Below are positions 1 through 9,123 of a stretch of 64,000 bases of DNA, in pieces (positions within the stretch are counted from its first letter, which is position 1; every line of letters starts with the position of its first letter). The notes below the pieces were generated by a model that was given only the letters and a program-made list of their open reading frames with translations, was not told the origin of the DNA and did no database searches. The DNA lies in NCBI GenBank assembly GCA_963765545.1, contig CAVXWW010000004.1, forward strand, positions 1,240,001 to 1,304,000, given 5' to 3'. Position numbers and translations under genes: made by a program. The DNA comes from JARRPM01 sp963765545 (GTDB taxonomy: Bacteria; Pseudomonadota; Gammaproteobacteria; Pseudomonadales; Halieaceae).

Positions 1-14
1 ACAGGAGTAATGCC

Positions 15-989
15 ATGAGCATGCCCAAAGAGAAGCTACTGCGAGCTTATCGTCAGATGAAAACCATCCGTGAATTTGAAGAGCGTGCTCACGCGGAAAT
101 CATGAATGGTCAGATTCCGGGTTTTACCCACCTCTACACTGGCCAGGAAGCCAATGCCGTGGGTGTGTGCGAGCAACTTACTGTCGAGGATGCGATTGTC
201 AGCACCCATCGCGGCCACGGTCACTGTATCGCCAAGGGGGCAGACGTCATTGGCATGATGAAGGAACTGTGGGGTTCCTCTGAGGGATTGTGCAAGGGCA
301 AGGGCGGCTCCATGCATGTCGCCGATTTCGAGAAGGGCATCCTGGGCGCCAATGGAATCGTTGCGGGCGGCCCCCCTATTTCGGTAGGGGCGGCACTGGC
401 CGCCAAAATCCGGGGCAACACCAATGTCGCCGTGTCCTTCTCCGGCGATGGCTCGGTCAACCAGGGCACCTGCTTCGAGGCCATGAACCTGGCGGTGGTA
501 CTGCAAGTGCCCGCCATCTTCGTCATCGAGAACAACTACTACTCAGAGCACACAAGTATCAGCTACGCCGTGGGCTGTGACGACCTCAAGGCGCGCACCG
601 AGGCCTTCGGCTTCCCGGTATTTGTCGCCGATGGCGCCGACTTTTTCGACGTCTACGACGCCGCTGGCAAAGCGCTGGCACACGCCCGCGCAGGCAAGGG
701 TCCGGCGGGGATATTTGTCGAACAGGGCCGCTACCACGGTCACTTCGTGGGGGACCCGCAGTTCTACCGTGACGAGGGCGAGTTGGATGACCTGCGCGAG
801 AACTTTGATTGCCTGAAAAATTTCCGCGCCCGTATGGCGGATACCGGCGAACTCAGCAGCGACGAGCTTGACACTGTGGACACCGAGGTAAACGCCCTGA
901 TCGACAAGGCCGTTACCGAGGCCAAGGCCGCACCACGCCCGACTCCTGACCAGGTCGCGCAAGACGTCTATATCAACTACGGGGCCTGA
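15..989 (+). CDS. Thiamine-dependent 2-oxoacid (acetoin/pyruvate-type) dehydrogenase E1 alpha subunit
   Basis: 324 aa, the alpha half of a two-gene E1 component. With its beta partner it decarboxylates a 2-oxo acid (or cleaves an acetoin-like substrate) using thiamine diphosphate and passes the acyl group to lipoyl-E2. The ThDP/Mg motif is visible: GDGSVNQG begins near residue 144 and ends with the IENN asparagines near 173. The start at 15 is supported by AGGAG at 3-7. The length and order (alpha, beta, E2) match the acetoin dehydrogenase/short PDH class. It heads a tight operon, with only 11 bases to the beta gene. The promoter lies outside the window. The exact substrate cannot be read from the sequence. 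Confidence 0.9.
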   Translation: MSMPKEKLLRAYRQMKTIREFEERAHAEIMNGQIPGFTHLYTGQEANAVGVCEQLTVEDAIVSTHRGHGHCIAKGADVIGMMKELWGSSEGLCKGKGGSMHVADFEKGILGANGIVAGGPPISVGAALAAKIRGNTNVAVSFSGDGSVNQGTCFEAMNLAVVLQVPAIFVIENNYYSEHTSISYAVGCDDLKARTEAFGFPVFVADGADFFDVYDAAGKALAHARAGKGPAGIFVEQGRYHGHFVGDPQFYRDEGELDDLRENFDCLKNFRARMADTGELSSDELDTVDTEVNALIDKAVTEAKAAPRPTPDQVAQDVYINYGA

Positions 990-1000
990 GGGAGACAACC

Positions 1001-2005
1001 ATGCCAGTAAAAACTATGCGCGATGCCATCAATGAGGCCCTGCACCAGGCTATGGCTGCAGACGACTCGGTATTTGTGATCGGTGAGGACGTGGCCGGCT
1101 GTATGGGCACCGCGGGTAAAGAGGGCAGCGTGGGAGGCGTATTCGGCGTCACCACGGGGCTGTATGAAAAGTTCGGTCCGCTGCGCTGTGTGGATACGCC
1201 GATATCAGAGTCTGCCATTGTCGGGGCGGCCTCCGGCGCTGCGCTGATGGGTATGCGCCCGGTGGCGGAGATCATGTTTGCCGATTTCATCGGCGTATGC
1301 ATGGACCAGATCATCAACCAGATGGGTAAATTCCGCTATATGTTTGGTGGCAAGACTACCTGCCCGGCAGTCATCCGGTTCGCATCGGGCGGTGGCTTCA
1401 GTGCCGCGGCCCAGCATTCACAGTCCATGTACCAGGTGATGACGGCCTTCCCCGGACTGAAAATCGTCATCCCCTCCAACGCCTACGACGCCAAGGGCTT
1501 AATGTTGCAGGCGATTGCCGAGGACGACCCCGTGCTCTTTTTCGAGCCCAAGGCGCTGTACCAGACAAGCTGCGAGGTCCCCGACGAGATGTATACCATT
1601 CCCTTCGGCGAGGCCGTCATTGTACGCGAGGGGGATGACTGCACCGTGGTTGCCTTTGGCCAGATGGTCAGCCGCGCCGCAGCGGCCATAGACGCACTGG
1701 CGGAACAGGGTATTACCTGCGACCTTATCGATCCCCGCACCAGTTCACCGCTGGACACCGCCACCATACTCGAGAGCGTGGAGGCCACCGGCCGCCTGGT
1801 GGTGGTGGACGAATCGCCACCGCGCTGCGGACTCACTGCCGATATCGCCGGGCTGGCAGCGGACAGGGCATTCCATTCCCTCAAGGGACCCATCAAGCAG
1901 GTGTGCGCACCGCACAGCCCGACACCGTTCTCGCCGGAGCTTGAGGCAGCCTACCTGCCCTCGGAGGAAAAAATCGTGGCTGCAATCAGGGAAACCATGG
2001 CATGA
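1001..2005 (+). CDS. 2-oxoacid dehydrogenase E1 beta subunit
   Basis: 334 aa transketolase-like pyrimidine-binding plus C-terminal domain, the partner of the upstream alpha subunit in an alpha2beta2 E1. The opening MRDAINEALHQAMAADDSVF and the later IGEDV and DTPISE segments are typical of E1 beta. GGGAG precedes the ATG. Its stop overlaps the E2 start (ATGA at 2002-2005), so beta and E2 are probably translationally coupled. Substrate class is inferred only from family resemblance to acetoin/pyruvate enzymes. Confidence 0.9.
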   Translation: MPVKTMRDAINEALHQAMAADDSVFVIGEDVAGCMGTAGKEGSVGGVFGVTTGLYEKFGPLRCVDTPISESAIVGAASGAALMGMRPVAEIMFADFIGVCMDQIINQMGKFRYMFGGKTTCPAVIRFASGGGFSAAAQHSQSMYQVMTAFPGLKIVIPSNAYDAKGLMLQAIAEDDPVLFFEPKALYQTSCEVPDEMYTIPFGEAVIVREGDDCTVVAFGQMVSRAAAAIDALAEQGITCDLIDPRTSSPLDTATILESVEATGRLVVVDESPPRCGLTADIAGLAADRAFHSLKGPIKQVCAPHSPTPFSPELEAAYLPSEEKIVAAIRETMA

Positions 2006-3177
2006 GCGAGATCTACCCCATTGCCGTCCCAAAGTGGGGCATTGAAATGATCGAGGGTACCCTCAATAGCTGGAACAAACGGGAAGGTGATCCCGTTACC
2101 AAGGGTGATGAGGTGTTCGATATGGAATCGGACAAGATCGTCAACGTCTGGGAGTCTCCGGTAACCGGTGTACTGCGACGTATCATTGTCACAGAGGGGG
2201 ATGCCCAGCCGGTGGGGGCACTGCTTGGGATCATCGCCAGTGCAGACGTCAGCGATGCGGACATCGATACTTTTATTACCCACTATGCGAACGGAAAGAC
2301 AAAAGAAGCGGCGCCTAAAACGACAACGACCAGTGCCGGCGCAGGGCCGAACGACGCAGCGTCCCGAACCAACCCGGTGGTTAGACAACTGGCGGATAAA
2401 CTCGGCGTTGACCTCAACACCGTGACAGGAACGGGTCGCAGAGGCCGCATTACCCAGGAGGACGTACAGGCGGCTGCTGCCGGGGCCAGCGGATCGGAAG
2501 CTATCGCGGGCGTGGAAATTATCCCGCTGTCTGCCACCCGTAAAACCATCGCCAGACGCCTGACCGAAGCGAAGCAATCGATTCCCCACTTTTACCTGAC
2601 GGCGGAGTACGAACTGGATGGCCTGCTGGCGCACCGCAAACAGCTCAACGAGGGCAGTGAAACCCGGGTATCCCTCAATGACCTGATCGTCTCATGCGTG
2701 GCGCAGGCCCTGCTCAGGGAACCACGGGTAAACGTCAATCTGGTGGGCGATGAGATTCACCAGTTCGGGCAAGCGAATATCTCGGTGGCCATCGCCACCG
2801 ATGAAGGGCTGTATCCCGCCACCCTTCGCAACGCCGACGCACTGACAGTGGCTCAAATTGCGCAAGCAACCAGTGCATTGGCAGAAAAAGCCCGGACCGG
2901 CAAACTTACCAGGGACGATATGTCCGGCGGCTCTTTTACCGTTTCCAACCTGGGGATGTTTGGTGTGAGCAACTTCACCGCCATCATCAACCCGCCCATG
3001 GGCGCCATTCTCGCCCTTGGCAAGGGGGAACAAAAAGTGGTGGCACGAAACGGTGCAGCCACTGTCGCCACCTTGATCAGCGCTACCCTGTCCTGCGACC
3101 ACCGTATTATCGACGGCGCCGTCGGTGCGCGGTTCCTGCAGGTTCTGGGAGAGGTCATCAACGAGTTCTCAAACTGA
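2002..3177 (+). CDS. Dihydrolipoamide acyltransferase (E2) of the 2-oxoacid dehydrogenase complex
   Basis: 391 aa. Domain order: one N-terminal lipoyl domain (lipoylated Lys at about residue 45 in MESDK), an Ala/Thr-rich linker, an E3/E1-binding domain at about 125-158 (NPVVRQLADKLGVD... GRRGRI), then the catalytic acyltransferase domain from about 175 with the active-site DHRIIDG near residue 365. It takes the acyl group from E1 to CoA. It overlaps the beta gene by 4 bases. No E3 (dihydrolipoamide dehydrogenase) gene follows, so the complex probably borrows E3 from elsewhere in the genome. Confidence 0.9.
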   Translation: MSEIYPIAVPKWGIEMIEGTLNSWNKREGDPVTKGDEVFDMESDKIVNVWESPVTGVLRRIIVTEGDAQPVGALLGIIASADVSDADIDTFITHYANGKTKEAAPKTTTTSAGAGPNDAASRTNPVVRQLADKLGVDLNTVTGTGRRGRITQEDVQAAAAGASGSEAIAGVEIIPLSATRKTIARRLTEAKQSIPHFYLTAEYELDGLLAHRKQLNEGSETRVSLNDLIVSCVAQALLREPRVNVNLVGDEIHQFGQANISVAIATDEGLYPATLRNADALTVAQIAQATSALAEKARTGKLTRDDMSGGSFTVSNLGMFGVSNFTAIINPPMGAILALGKGEQKVVARNGAATVATLISATLSCDHRIIDGAVGARFLQVLGEVINEFSN

Positions 3178-3194
3178 CCAACTGGAGCAGGCCC

Positions 3195-3623
3195 ATGAAC
3201 AGCAAACTGGAAGACGAACTGGCCCTGAGAAACCTGATGTCCCGCTATGTGGATGCGGTGAACCGCCGGGATGCCCAGGCATGGGCCGCCACCTGGGACG
3301 ACAATGCCAGCTGGAACCTGTTGGGCAACGATGTAACAGGCAAAGACAATATCATTGCTCTCTGGCAACAAATGATGGCCGGGTTTGAGTTCGCCCTGAT
3401 GATGCCCAGCTCTTGCCTGTTCGCCGTCGACGGTGATACCGCCAGCGGCCACTGGTACCTGCAGGAATATACCCGGGATACGCAAGGCAACACCGGCAAC
3501 ATCATCAGCCGTTACCTCGATACTTACAGCAAGCGCGATGGGCAGTGGCTATACCAGTCCAGGGACTACAGTTTTATCTACCATGGCCCTGCCGACTTGA
3601 GTGGCACATACACCGCGCCGTAA
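3195..3623 (+). CDS. SnoaL-like / NTF2-fold small protein
   Basis: 142 aa. The opening ALRNLMSRYVDAVNRRDAQAWAATW is the typical first helix of SnoaL_4/NTF2-like proteins, a cone-shaped fold used by polyketide cyclases, steroid isomerases and ring-hydroxylating dioxygenase beta subunits. It starts 17 bases after the E2 stop with GGAG upstream, so it is likely the last gene of the dehydrogenase operon. It could be an isomerase, dehydratase or binding protein for the pathway substrate; no catalytic residues could be assigned. Confidence 0.75.
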   Translation: MNSKLEDELALRNLMSRYVDAVNRRDAQAWAATWDDNASWNLLGNDVTGKDNIIALWQQMMAGFEFALMMPSSCLFAVDGDTASGHWYLQEYTRDTQGNTGNIISRYLDTYSKRDGQWLYQSRDYSFIYHGPADLSGTYTAP

Positions 3624-3717
3624 TAGGATACTGATTCAGGCGCGAGTAATTAACATGCGCCGCCATTGGAGTCGCTGCGACGGAGCAGCTGTGACGGCAG
3701 CCGGTCGCGACAATAAA

Positions 3718-3762
3718 AATCAGTCAACCCTGATTGTTTCTAGCCGGGCAATCTGCTAACTT
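3718..3762 (+). promoter_or_regulatory. TetR-type operator A and overlapping promoter of the ABM-molybdopterin operon
   Basis: Perfect 18-bp palindrome AATCAG-TCAACC-CTGATT at 3718-3735. A -35-like TTGTTT (3734-3739) starts in the right arm and is followed by exactly 17 bases and a -10-like TAACTT (3757-3762), 50 bases before the downstream ATG. The same operator-to-promoter geometry recurs near 9005, 17397 and 23234. Repressor binding here would cover the -35 region. Assignment to the TetR at 6474 is inferred from the copy in its own leader. Confidence 0.75.
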
Positions 3763-3811
3763 GCTACAGTCGACAAGCTCAAAAATACACAGCCCACAAT
3801 AGGGGTTTACC

Positions 3812-4156
3812 ATGACCGTCCTGATCGCCGGAACCATTGATATTGCCGCGGACAAACGCGATCCGGCACTGGCCGACGCCGCGGCCTTGATGGCAGAAAC
3901 CCGTTCACAACCCGGCTGCGTACACTACGTCTGGTCGGCAGACCCGACATCCACCACACGGGTCTATGTCTATGAGAACTGGGAAACCACCGAGGACCTG
4001 GCGGCGCACCTGGCCGGCACCTACTACGCCCAGATGCTGGGCCTGCTGGGTAAGTATGGCGTAAGTAACGCGGAAGTTTCGAAGTTCAAAATCGCCCTGG
4101 AAGAGCCCGTTTACGACCCCGAGGGTAAACCTCGCGCCGACTTCTTCACCGAGTAA
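3812..4156 (+). CDS. Antibiotic biosynthesis monooxygenase (ABM) domain protein
   Basis: 114 aa dimeric alpha/beta-barrel type small protein. The segments SQPGCVHYVW, RVYVYENWETTEDLAAHL and SKFKI follow the ABM/YgiN pattern (cofactor-free quinol or polyketide-type monooxygenases). AGGGG precedes the ATG. It is preceded by operator A and followed 34 bases later by the molybdopterin oxidoreductase, likely in one transcript. Function in the pathway is inferred to be oxidation of a small hydroxylated intermediate. Confidence 0.75.
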   Translation: MTVLIAGTIDIAADKRDPALADAAALMAETRSQPGCVHYVWSADPTSTTRVYVYENWETTEDLAAHLAGTYYAQMLGLLGKYGVSNAEVSKFKIALEEPVYDPEGKPRADFFTE

Positions 4157-4190
4157 GAGACCACAAAACCCAGTAAAGGACAGACGCCTG

Positions 4191-6359
4191 GTGACAACAA
4201 AAAAAGTAAAAACCTACTGCCGTTTCTGTCACGCCTACTGCCCTATGGAAGCCACCGTAGAGGATAATCGCCTGATCGCGATTGAGCCGGACACCAGCAA
4301 TGAAATCTATGGCGGCTACACCTGTATCAAGGGACGGCAGCTGGCGGAGCAGATCTATCACCCCACCCGCCTGCAAGAATCGCAAAAGCGGCAGCCCGAT
4401 GGCAGCTTCGCGGCCGTAAGCAGCGAACAGGCCATGGATGAAATCGCAGAGAAACTGCAGGCGATACTGGCGGAATTCGGGCCGCGTAGTATTGCCAGTT
4501 ACAATGGCACCTACTCCTACCAGAACTCCGCAGCCCAGGCCGTTGCCAGGGCTTTCCACAATGCCATTGAGTCGCCGTCTTTCTACACCAGTGTCACCAT
4601 TGACCAACCAGCGAAGGTAGCCATAGGGCCGGCCCGCATGGGCTGGTGGAACGCAGGCAGCCATATGTGGTGCGATGCCGATGTGGCCATGATCATAGGC
4701 AACAATACGCTGGTGTCACACTATTCCATCCCCGGTGGGATACCCTCTTTCAGTCCGTTCAATGCCCTGCGCGAGGGTAAGAAACGAGGCGTCAAGGTAA
4801 TCTGCATAGACCCGCGGGAAACCGAAGTAGCCGCCCGCTCAGACCTGCACCTGCAGGTGAAGCCCGGACAGGATGCTGCCCTGCTCGCCAGTATCATCCA
4901 GGTGATCATCGCGGAGGAGCTCTATGACAAGGACTTCTGCAACCGGCACACCCGGGGCCTGGATGAACTGGACAGGGAAACCCGCGCCTTTAACCCGGAG
5001 CTGGTTGCCGTTGCCGCCGATATACCTGCCGACCAGATACGTGAGGCTGCAAGACTGTTTGCAGCGGGCCCCAGGGGCTCTGCCGTTACCGGTACCGGCC
5101 CCGAAATGGGACCCCATCCCAATTTGCTGCAACACCTGGTTCAGGCACTGAACGCCATTTGTGGACGCCATTATCGCGAGGGTGAGCGCCTGCCCAATCC
5201 CGGTGTACTCACCGCCCCGGCCCAGCGCCGGGCGCAGGCCACCTCGCCACAGCCCCAGTGGCTCAGTGACGGCACACGCAGCAGAGTCTCCTCTGACATA
5301 GGCGAGATGTTTGTACTGTCGCCCTACGGGCCCCAGGGTGAAATGCCCACGGCTACCATCGCCGATGAGATGCTGCTGCCGGGCGACGGCCAGATCAAGG
5401 CGTTGATCTGCGTAGGCGGCAATCCCCTGCTGGCCTGGCCGGACCAGGAGAAAACCCTGGCAGCCCTGTCTGGGCTGGAGCTGCTGGTGTGTATCGATAT
5501 CAAGCTGGCCGCCACCGCACAACTGGCGGACTACGTGCTGGCCCCCAAGCTCTGCCTGGAACGGGAAGACGTTACCCTGCTCACAGACATCTGGCATGAC
5601 AAGGCCTATAGCCACTACACCCCTACGGTGGTTGAAGCCGAGGGCGACAAGATCGAGGAGTGGGAGTTTTACTGGGGCATGGGCAAGCGTATGGGACTTG
5701 CCATGAGCCTTGACAATGGCCCCATAGCCATGGATAAGAAGCCGGCGAAGTTCGACCTGCTTGACAATATCACCGCGGGCTCAAGAGTGCCGCTGACGCA
5801 GATACGCCAGAGTGTCGGGGGCACCATATTCCCGGGGCTGGACGTCATCATTGAGGGCGCCGACCCTGCAACTCAGGGCCATCTGGAACTGTTCCCGAGC
5901 GGGCTCAAGGAAGAGTTGGCGGCGGCGTATCGCGATACTCAAACCGAAGGCACCAACGAATATTCACATCTGCTGGTCAGTCGTCGAATGAAGAACACCT
6001 ACAATTCCACCGGCCCGGAACTCAGCCTGCTGAAAAGCAAGGGCACCACCAACCCGGCGTTTATACATCCGCAGGACCTGGCGGCACTGGGTATTACTGA
6101 TGGTGATATTATCGAGGTGTCTTCAGCCCACGGCAGGATTCCGGCGGTGGCCGCGGCCAGTAACGATATCAAATCCGGCGTTATTTCCATGTCTCATTGC
6201 TGGGGCGGCAGCCCTGACCCGGCGTATGAATCCGACGCCCGGGTGCGTGAACTGGGCAGCAATACAAACCGCCTGATAGACAATCGGCAGCACGCTGAAA
6301 AATATTCCGGCATGCCGCGCCAGAGCACCATTCCGGTAGCGATCAGGAAGTTGGCCTGA
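4191..6359 (+). CDS. Molybdopterin-dependent oxidoreductase with 4Fe-4S site
   Basis: 722 aa of the DMSO-reductase/formate-dehydrogenase superfamily. The N-terminal cluster motif is CRFCHAYC (Cys10, 13, 17) plus Cys44 in GGYTCIKGRQ. The bis-MGD-binding folds follow (IIGNNTLVSHY, VICIDPRETEVAARSD), and a C-terminal molydopterin dinucleotide-binding domain covers about 590-715. No twin-arginine signal is seen, so it is probably cytoplasmic. It begins at GTG with AAAGGA 10 bases upstream. No membrane or Fe-S partner subunit is adjacent, so the electron partner is unknown. It probably hydroxylates or dehydrogenates a pathway intermediate under control of operator A. Confidence 0.85.
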   Translation: MTTKKVKTYCRFCHAYCPMEATVEDNRLIAIEPDTSNEIYGGYTCIKGRQLAEQIYHPTRLQESQKRQPDGSFAAVSSEQAMDEIAEKLQAILAEFGPRSIASYNGTYSYQNSAAQAVARAFHNAIESPSFYTSVTIDQPAKVAIGPARMGWWNAGSHMWCDADVAMIIGNNTLVSHYSIPGGIPSFSPFNALREGKKRGVKVICIDPRETEVAARSDLHLQVKPGQDAALLASIIQVIIAEELYDKDFCNRHTRGLDELDRETRAFNPELVAVAADIPADQIREAARLFAAGPRGSAVTGTGPEMGPHPNLLQHLVQALNAICGRHYREGERLPNPGVLTAPAQRRAQATSPQPQWLSDGTRSRVSSDIGEMFVLSPYGPQGEMPTATIADEMLLPGDGQIKALICVGGNPLLAWPDQEKTLAALSGLELLVCIDIKLAATAQLADYVLAPKLCLEREDVTLLTDIWHDKAYSHYTPTVVEAEGDKIEEWEFYWGMGKRMGLAMSLDNGPIAMDKKPAKFDLLDNITAGSRVPLTQIRQSVGGTIFPGLDVIIEGADPATQGHLELFPSGLKEELAAAYRDTQTEGTNEYSHLLVSRRMKNTYNSTGPELSLLKSKGTTNPAFIHPQDLAALGITDGDIIEVSSAHGRIPAVAAASNDIKSGVISMSHCWGGSPDPAYESDARVRELGSNTNRLIDNRQHAEKYSGMPRQSTIPVAIRKLA

Positions 6360-6396
6360 ACTGTGACAACAGCCGTTCCGAGCTCAGAGTTTTGTA

Positions 6397-6443
6397 TATA
6401 ATGTACGACTATCGCGGCCTGTTTAAATCAGGCGTATCTGTTT
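6397..6443 (+). promoter_or_regulatory. tetR promoter and autoregulatory operator
   Basis: A consensus -10, TATAAT, lies at 6397-6402. Downstream, in the untranslated leader, lies AATCAG-GCGTAT-CTGTTT (6426-6443), the same 6-6-6 palindrome as the other cluster operators. It ends 30 bases before the tetR ATG. A site inside the regulator's own leader is the usual sign of autoregulation and is the main reason to assign all copies to this TetR. Confidence 0.7.
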
Positions 6444-6473
6444 TTTTATTTTCCGCCCAGCCCTGGAGGGCCC

Positions 6474-7169
6474 ATGGCCACCAATAAGTCTCAACCTAAC
6501 AAAGATGCCGCCAGCCCTGGCGACGGGGACATCAGCTGGCAGGCACAAAAAAGTGCGATGACAAGGGACCGCATCCTGGACGCGGCGATCAGCTGTTTTG
6601 TCAACCTGGGTTATACCAATGTCACTACGGCCAAGGTGGCCAGCGTTGCAGGTGTCTCACGAGGCGCCATGCTGCACCACTTTCCCTCCAAGACCGAACT
6701 CATCCAGGCAGCCGTAGAATACCTGCACGGCAAGTTGCTGGAAGACTATACCGAGCGCGTCAATGCCATTCCGAAAACAAAGAAAGGCAAGCAGCACCGC
6801 CGCGCGGGTCTGGACGCCTACTGGAAACACCTGACCGGCGACCTCGCCACCGCTTACCACGAGTTGTGTGTGGCCGGCCGCACGGACCCCGAACTGCAGC
6901 AGATCCTGCGCAGCTCAAGCGCCCTGTTTGACGAGCATGTGCACCAGACCAATGCGGTGTTGTTCAAGGAGTGGAATGACCGGGGTGACCGCTACCTTCT
7001 GGCCATGGATATCACTAAGTTCATGATGGAAGGCATGGCCATGGGCCAATTGACCGTAGACCGCTCGAAGCGTATCCCGCAGCTCCTGGATTACCTGGGC
7101 GACCGGCTGGAAGAAATATTCAAGGACGGTGAGTCCAGCGCGATAGGCAGGCACTCGAACAGGAAATAG
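6474..7169 (+). CDS. TetR/AcrR-family transcriptional regulator
   Basis: 231 aa. A disordered N-terminal tail of about 28 residues precedes a TetR DNA-binding domain at about 30-80 (RILDAAISCFVNLGY, then the recognition helix SRGAMLHHFPSKTEL). The C-terminal ligand-binding domain is not recognisable as any characterised subgroup. GGAGGG lies just upstream of the ATG. The gene sits in the middle of the catabolic cluster, and six copies of a 6-6-6 palindrome, one in its own leader, make it the likely local repressor. The ligand is unknown and would be the pathway substrate or a CoA-type intermediate. Confidence 0.9.
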   Translation: MATNKSQPNKDAASPGDGDISWQAQKSAMTRDRILDAAISCFVNLGYTNVTTAKVASVAGVSRGAMLHHFPSKTELIQAAVEYLHGKLLEDYTERVNAIPKTKKGKQHRRAGLDAYWKHLTGDLATAYHELCVAGRTDPELQQILRSSSALFDEHVHQTNAVLFKEWNDRGDRYLLAMDITKFMMEGMAMGQLTVDRSKRIPQLLDYLGDRLEEIFKDGESSAIGRHSNRK

Positions 7170-7224
7170 TCGCCACGAGCATGCGCCTTGTGCCCCCATT
7201 TGCACCAAAACCGGAGAGACTCCA

Positions 7225-7791
7225 GTGACAGACCAAGCAATCAATTATGACGATGTAAAACAGTATCGCCTGGACCCCGAACGCGAAAAGGAGCTGGTGC
7301 ATGCCGCGGGAGAATGCACATTCATCTGGGCGAATAAGGCGGGCCACCCGATTGGCGTGACAACTGCCTACGTGCCCGCCAAGGGCAAGATCTGGATGAC
7401 CGCAACCCGCGAACGCGTCCGCATCAAAGCCATCGCCCGGGACGGTCGCTCCTCCATCGTCATCACAAGCACGGGCACGCCGATGGGCGGCGGGAAAACA
7501 GTCACCTACAAAGGATATACCGTCATCCACGATGATCCCGAAATCAAGCACTGGATGTACACATTACTGGCCGGCGGCATGGTGCATGCGTCAAAACAGG
7601 ACCCCGACAATGCCTTCACCGCCGGCATAAACCCGGAGATGTTCATCCGCTTCCTGGACACACCAGAACGAATTGTGTTGGAGTTTACACCGGAGATGTC
7701 TATCCCGTTTGATGGCGACAAAATGGCCGCAGGCACTGCCCAGGCCTATGCGGACTTCGTAAAACAGGATGCGATAGACCAGCAAAACTGA
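7225..7791 (+). CDS. Pyridoxamine 5'-phosphate oxidase-like FMN/F420 split-barrel protein
   Basis: 188 aa, GTG start with CCGGAGAG upstream, 55 bases after tetR. The strands GHPIGVTTAYVPAKGKIWMTATRERVRIKAIARDGR are the flavin-binding split barrel of the PPOX class. Such proteins bind FMN, F420 or haem and reduce small organic substrates. It is probably cotranscribed with tetR. A specific reaction cannot be assigned. Confidence 0.7.
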   Translation: MTDQAINYDDVKQYRLDPEREKELVHAAGECTFIWANKAGHPIGVTTAYVPAKGKIWMTATRERVRIKAIARDGRSSIVITSTGTPMGGGKTVTYKGYTVIHDDPEIKHWMYTLLAGGMVHASKQDPDNAFTAGINPEMFIRFLDTPERIVLEFTPEMSIPFDGDKMAAGTAQAYADFVKQDAIDQQN

Positions 7792-7811
7792 CCCGGCGCC
7801 GACTAGCCAGA

Positions 7812-8945
7812 CTAGCGCGCCAGGGACATATAACGCTGGAGATAGTAGTCCTCATCGCCGTAGAGTTTGGATAGCAGCAGCAATCGCTTGAAATGGTGCC
7901 CCACCACCAGTTCGTCCGTCATACCAATGCCGCCGTGCAGCTGCACCGCCTGCTGTGACACATACTTCCCTGCCTCCGCCAGCTTCACTTTCAGCGCGGC
8001 GCAGGCCCGGGGGGTTTCGGGGCTGCCCTCGTCCATACGGATAACCGCGTTGTAAAGCAGTGAGCGTGTCTCCTCGACTTTCAGGTACATATCGGCCATA
8101 CGATGCTGCAGGGCCTGGAACTTGCCGATCGGCTGGCCAAACTGCTCGCGGGTGCGGGTATACTCCACCGTCGCGTCCAGCAGAACCTGCATGGCACCCA
8201 GCGCCTCGGCGCCCATGGCAACAATGGCATCGTCCATCGCTGTTTCTATCAGGGCGTACGCTCCGCCCACAACACCGAGTACGCAATCAGCATCTACCGA
8301 CACATTGTCCAAGTGCAGGTTTGCGGCGCGACTGCCGTCTAACGCCGTGAAGGCTTCCAGCTTGATCCCTGAGAGGGCCGTATCCACGATAAAGAGTGTG
8401 ATTCCATCTTGCTCCCGACCCTCGCCCGATGTACGCGCGCTCAGCACCAGATAATCAGCACAGTGGCCATTGATTACTGCGATTTTGCTGCCATTAAGAA
8501 TGTAACCCCCAGGCGTTACCGCAGCCTTGCAAGCAACCGCTGCCAAATCATAACCGCTGTCAATTTCCGCAAAGGCAAAAGCCCACTGCCTGCTGCCCTC
8601 AATGATGGCGGGTATATGACTTGCCTGCTGCTGCGCTGTTCCACCACGCCGCAGTAAAGCGCCGCAGGTAATCACGGTAGGCAGGTACGGTTCACGCACC
8701 AGACCACGGCCCAGTCCCTCGCACAAAACCATCACGTCCGCTGCGCTGCCGCCTATGCCTCCCTGGGCGTCGCTGAAGGGCACACCCAACCAGCCCAGGT
8801 CGGCAAACTGCTGCCAGGACGACGGATCGTAGCCCGCTTCAGTACTCGCCAGGCGGCGATGACGTTCAACATCACAGTGATCGGCGACGAATCGGCCGAC
8901 ACTGTCCTGCAACAACACCTGTTCTTCAGAGAGGGTAAAGTTCAC
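7812..8945 (-). CDS. Acyl-CoA dehydrogenase family protein (short type)
   Basis: 377 aa with the classic opening MNFTLSEEQVLLQDSVGRFV, a FAD beta-domain in the middle and a C-terminal helical domain ending with QLHGGIGMTDE, where the general base of this subclass lies. It oxidises an acyl-CoA at the alpha-beta bond and transfers electrons to ETF. It is convergent with the FMN gene (20-base gap). Upstream on the minus strand is operator B with a TTGTTT-17-TAGCAT promoter, so it is predicted to be a regulon member. A second acyl-CoA dehydrogenase lies at 24207; the two could form a heteromer, as in steroid side-chain pathways, but that is inference. Confidence 0.88.
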   Translation of the reverse strand: MNFTLSEEQVLLQDSVGRFVADHCDVERHRRLASTEAGYDPSSWQQFADLGWLGVPFSDAQGGIGGSAADVMVLCEGLGRGLVREPYLPTVITCGALLRRGGTAQQQASHIPAIIEGSRQWAFAFAEIDSGYDLAAVACKAAVTPGGYILNGSKIAVINGHCADYLVLSARTSGEGREQDGITLFIVDTALSGIKLEAFTALDGSRAANLHLDNVSVDADCVLGVVGGAYALIETAMDDAIVAMGAEALGAMQVLLDATVEYTRTREQFGQPIGKFQALQHRMADMYLKVEETRSLLYNAVIRMDEGSPETPRACAALKVKLAEAGKYVSQQAVQLHGGIGMTDELVVGHHFKRLLLLSKLYGDEDYYLQRYMSLAR

Positions 8946-9004
8946 AAAAGCACCGGGATAAAGTGTTAAATCGCCGGATCAACCGACAAAAAGAAGTGAC
9001 TCGG

Positions 9005-9049
9005 ATGCTAGCAAAGCGCTCTTCACAAAACAATCAGTCCTTACTGTTT
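9005..9049 (-). promoter_or_regulatory. TetR-type operator B with minus-strand promoter
   Basis: AATCAG-TCCTTA-CTGTTT occupies 9032-9049. Reading leftward, TTGTTT (complement of 9028-9033) is followed by exactly 17 bases and TAGCAT (complement of 9005-9010), 60 bases before the acyl-CoA dehydrogenase start. The site also lies 75 bases upstream of the nitroreductase, where no clear plus-strand promoter was found. Confidence 0.7.
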
Positions 9050-9123
9050 TATTATGTCGAGATTTGACCTAGACTCTGGGTGTATTGTACCCGCTCAATC
9101 CACCATCCCCGGACAGGCCGCTT

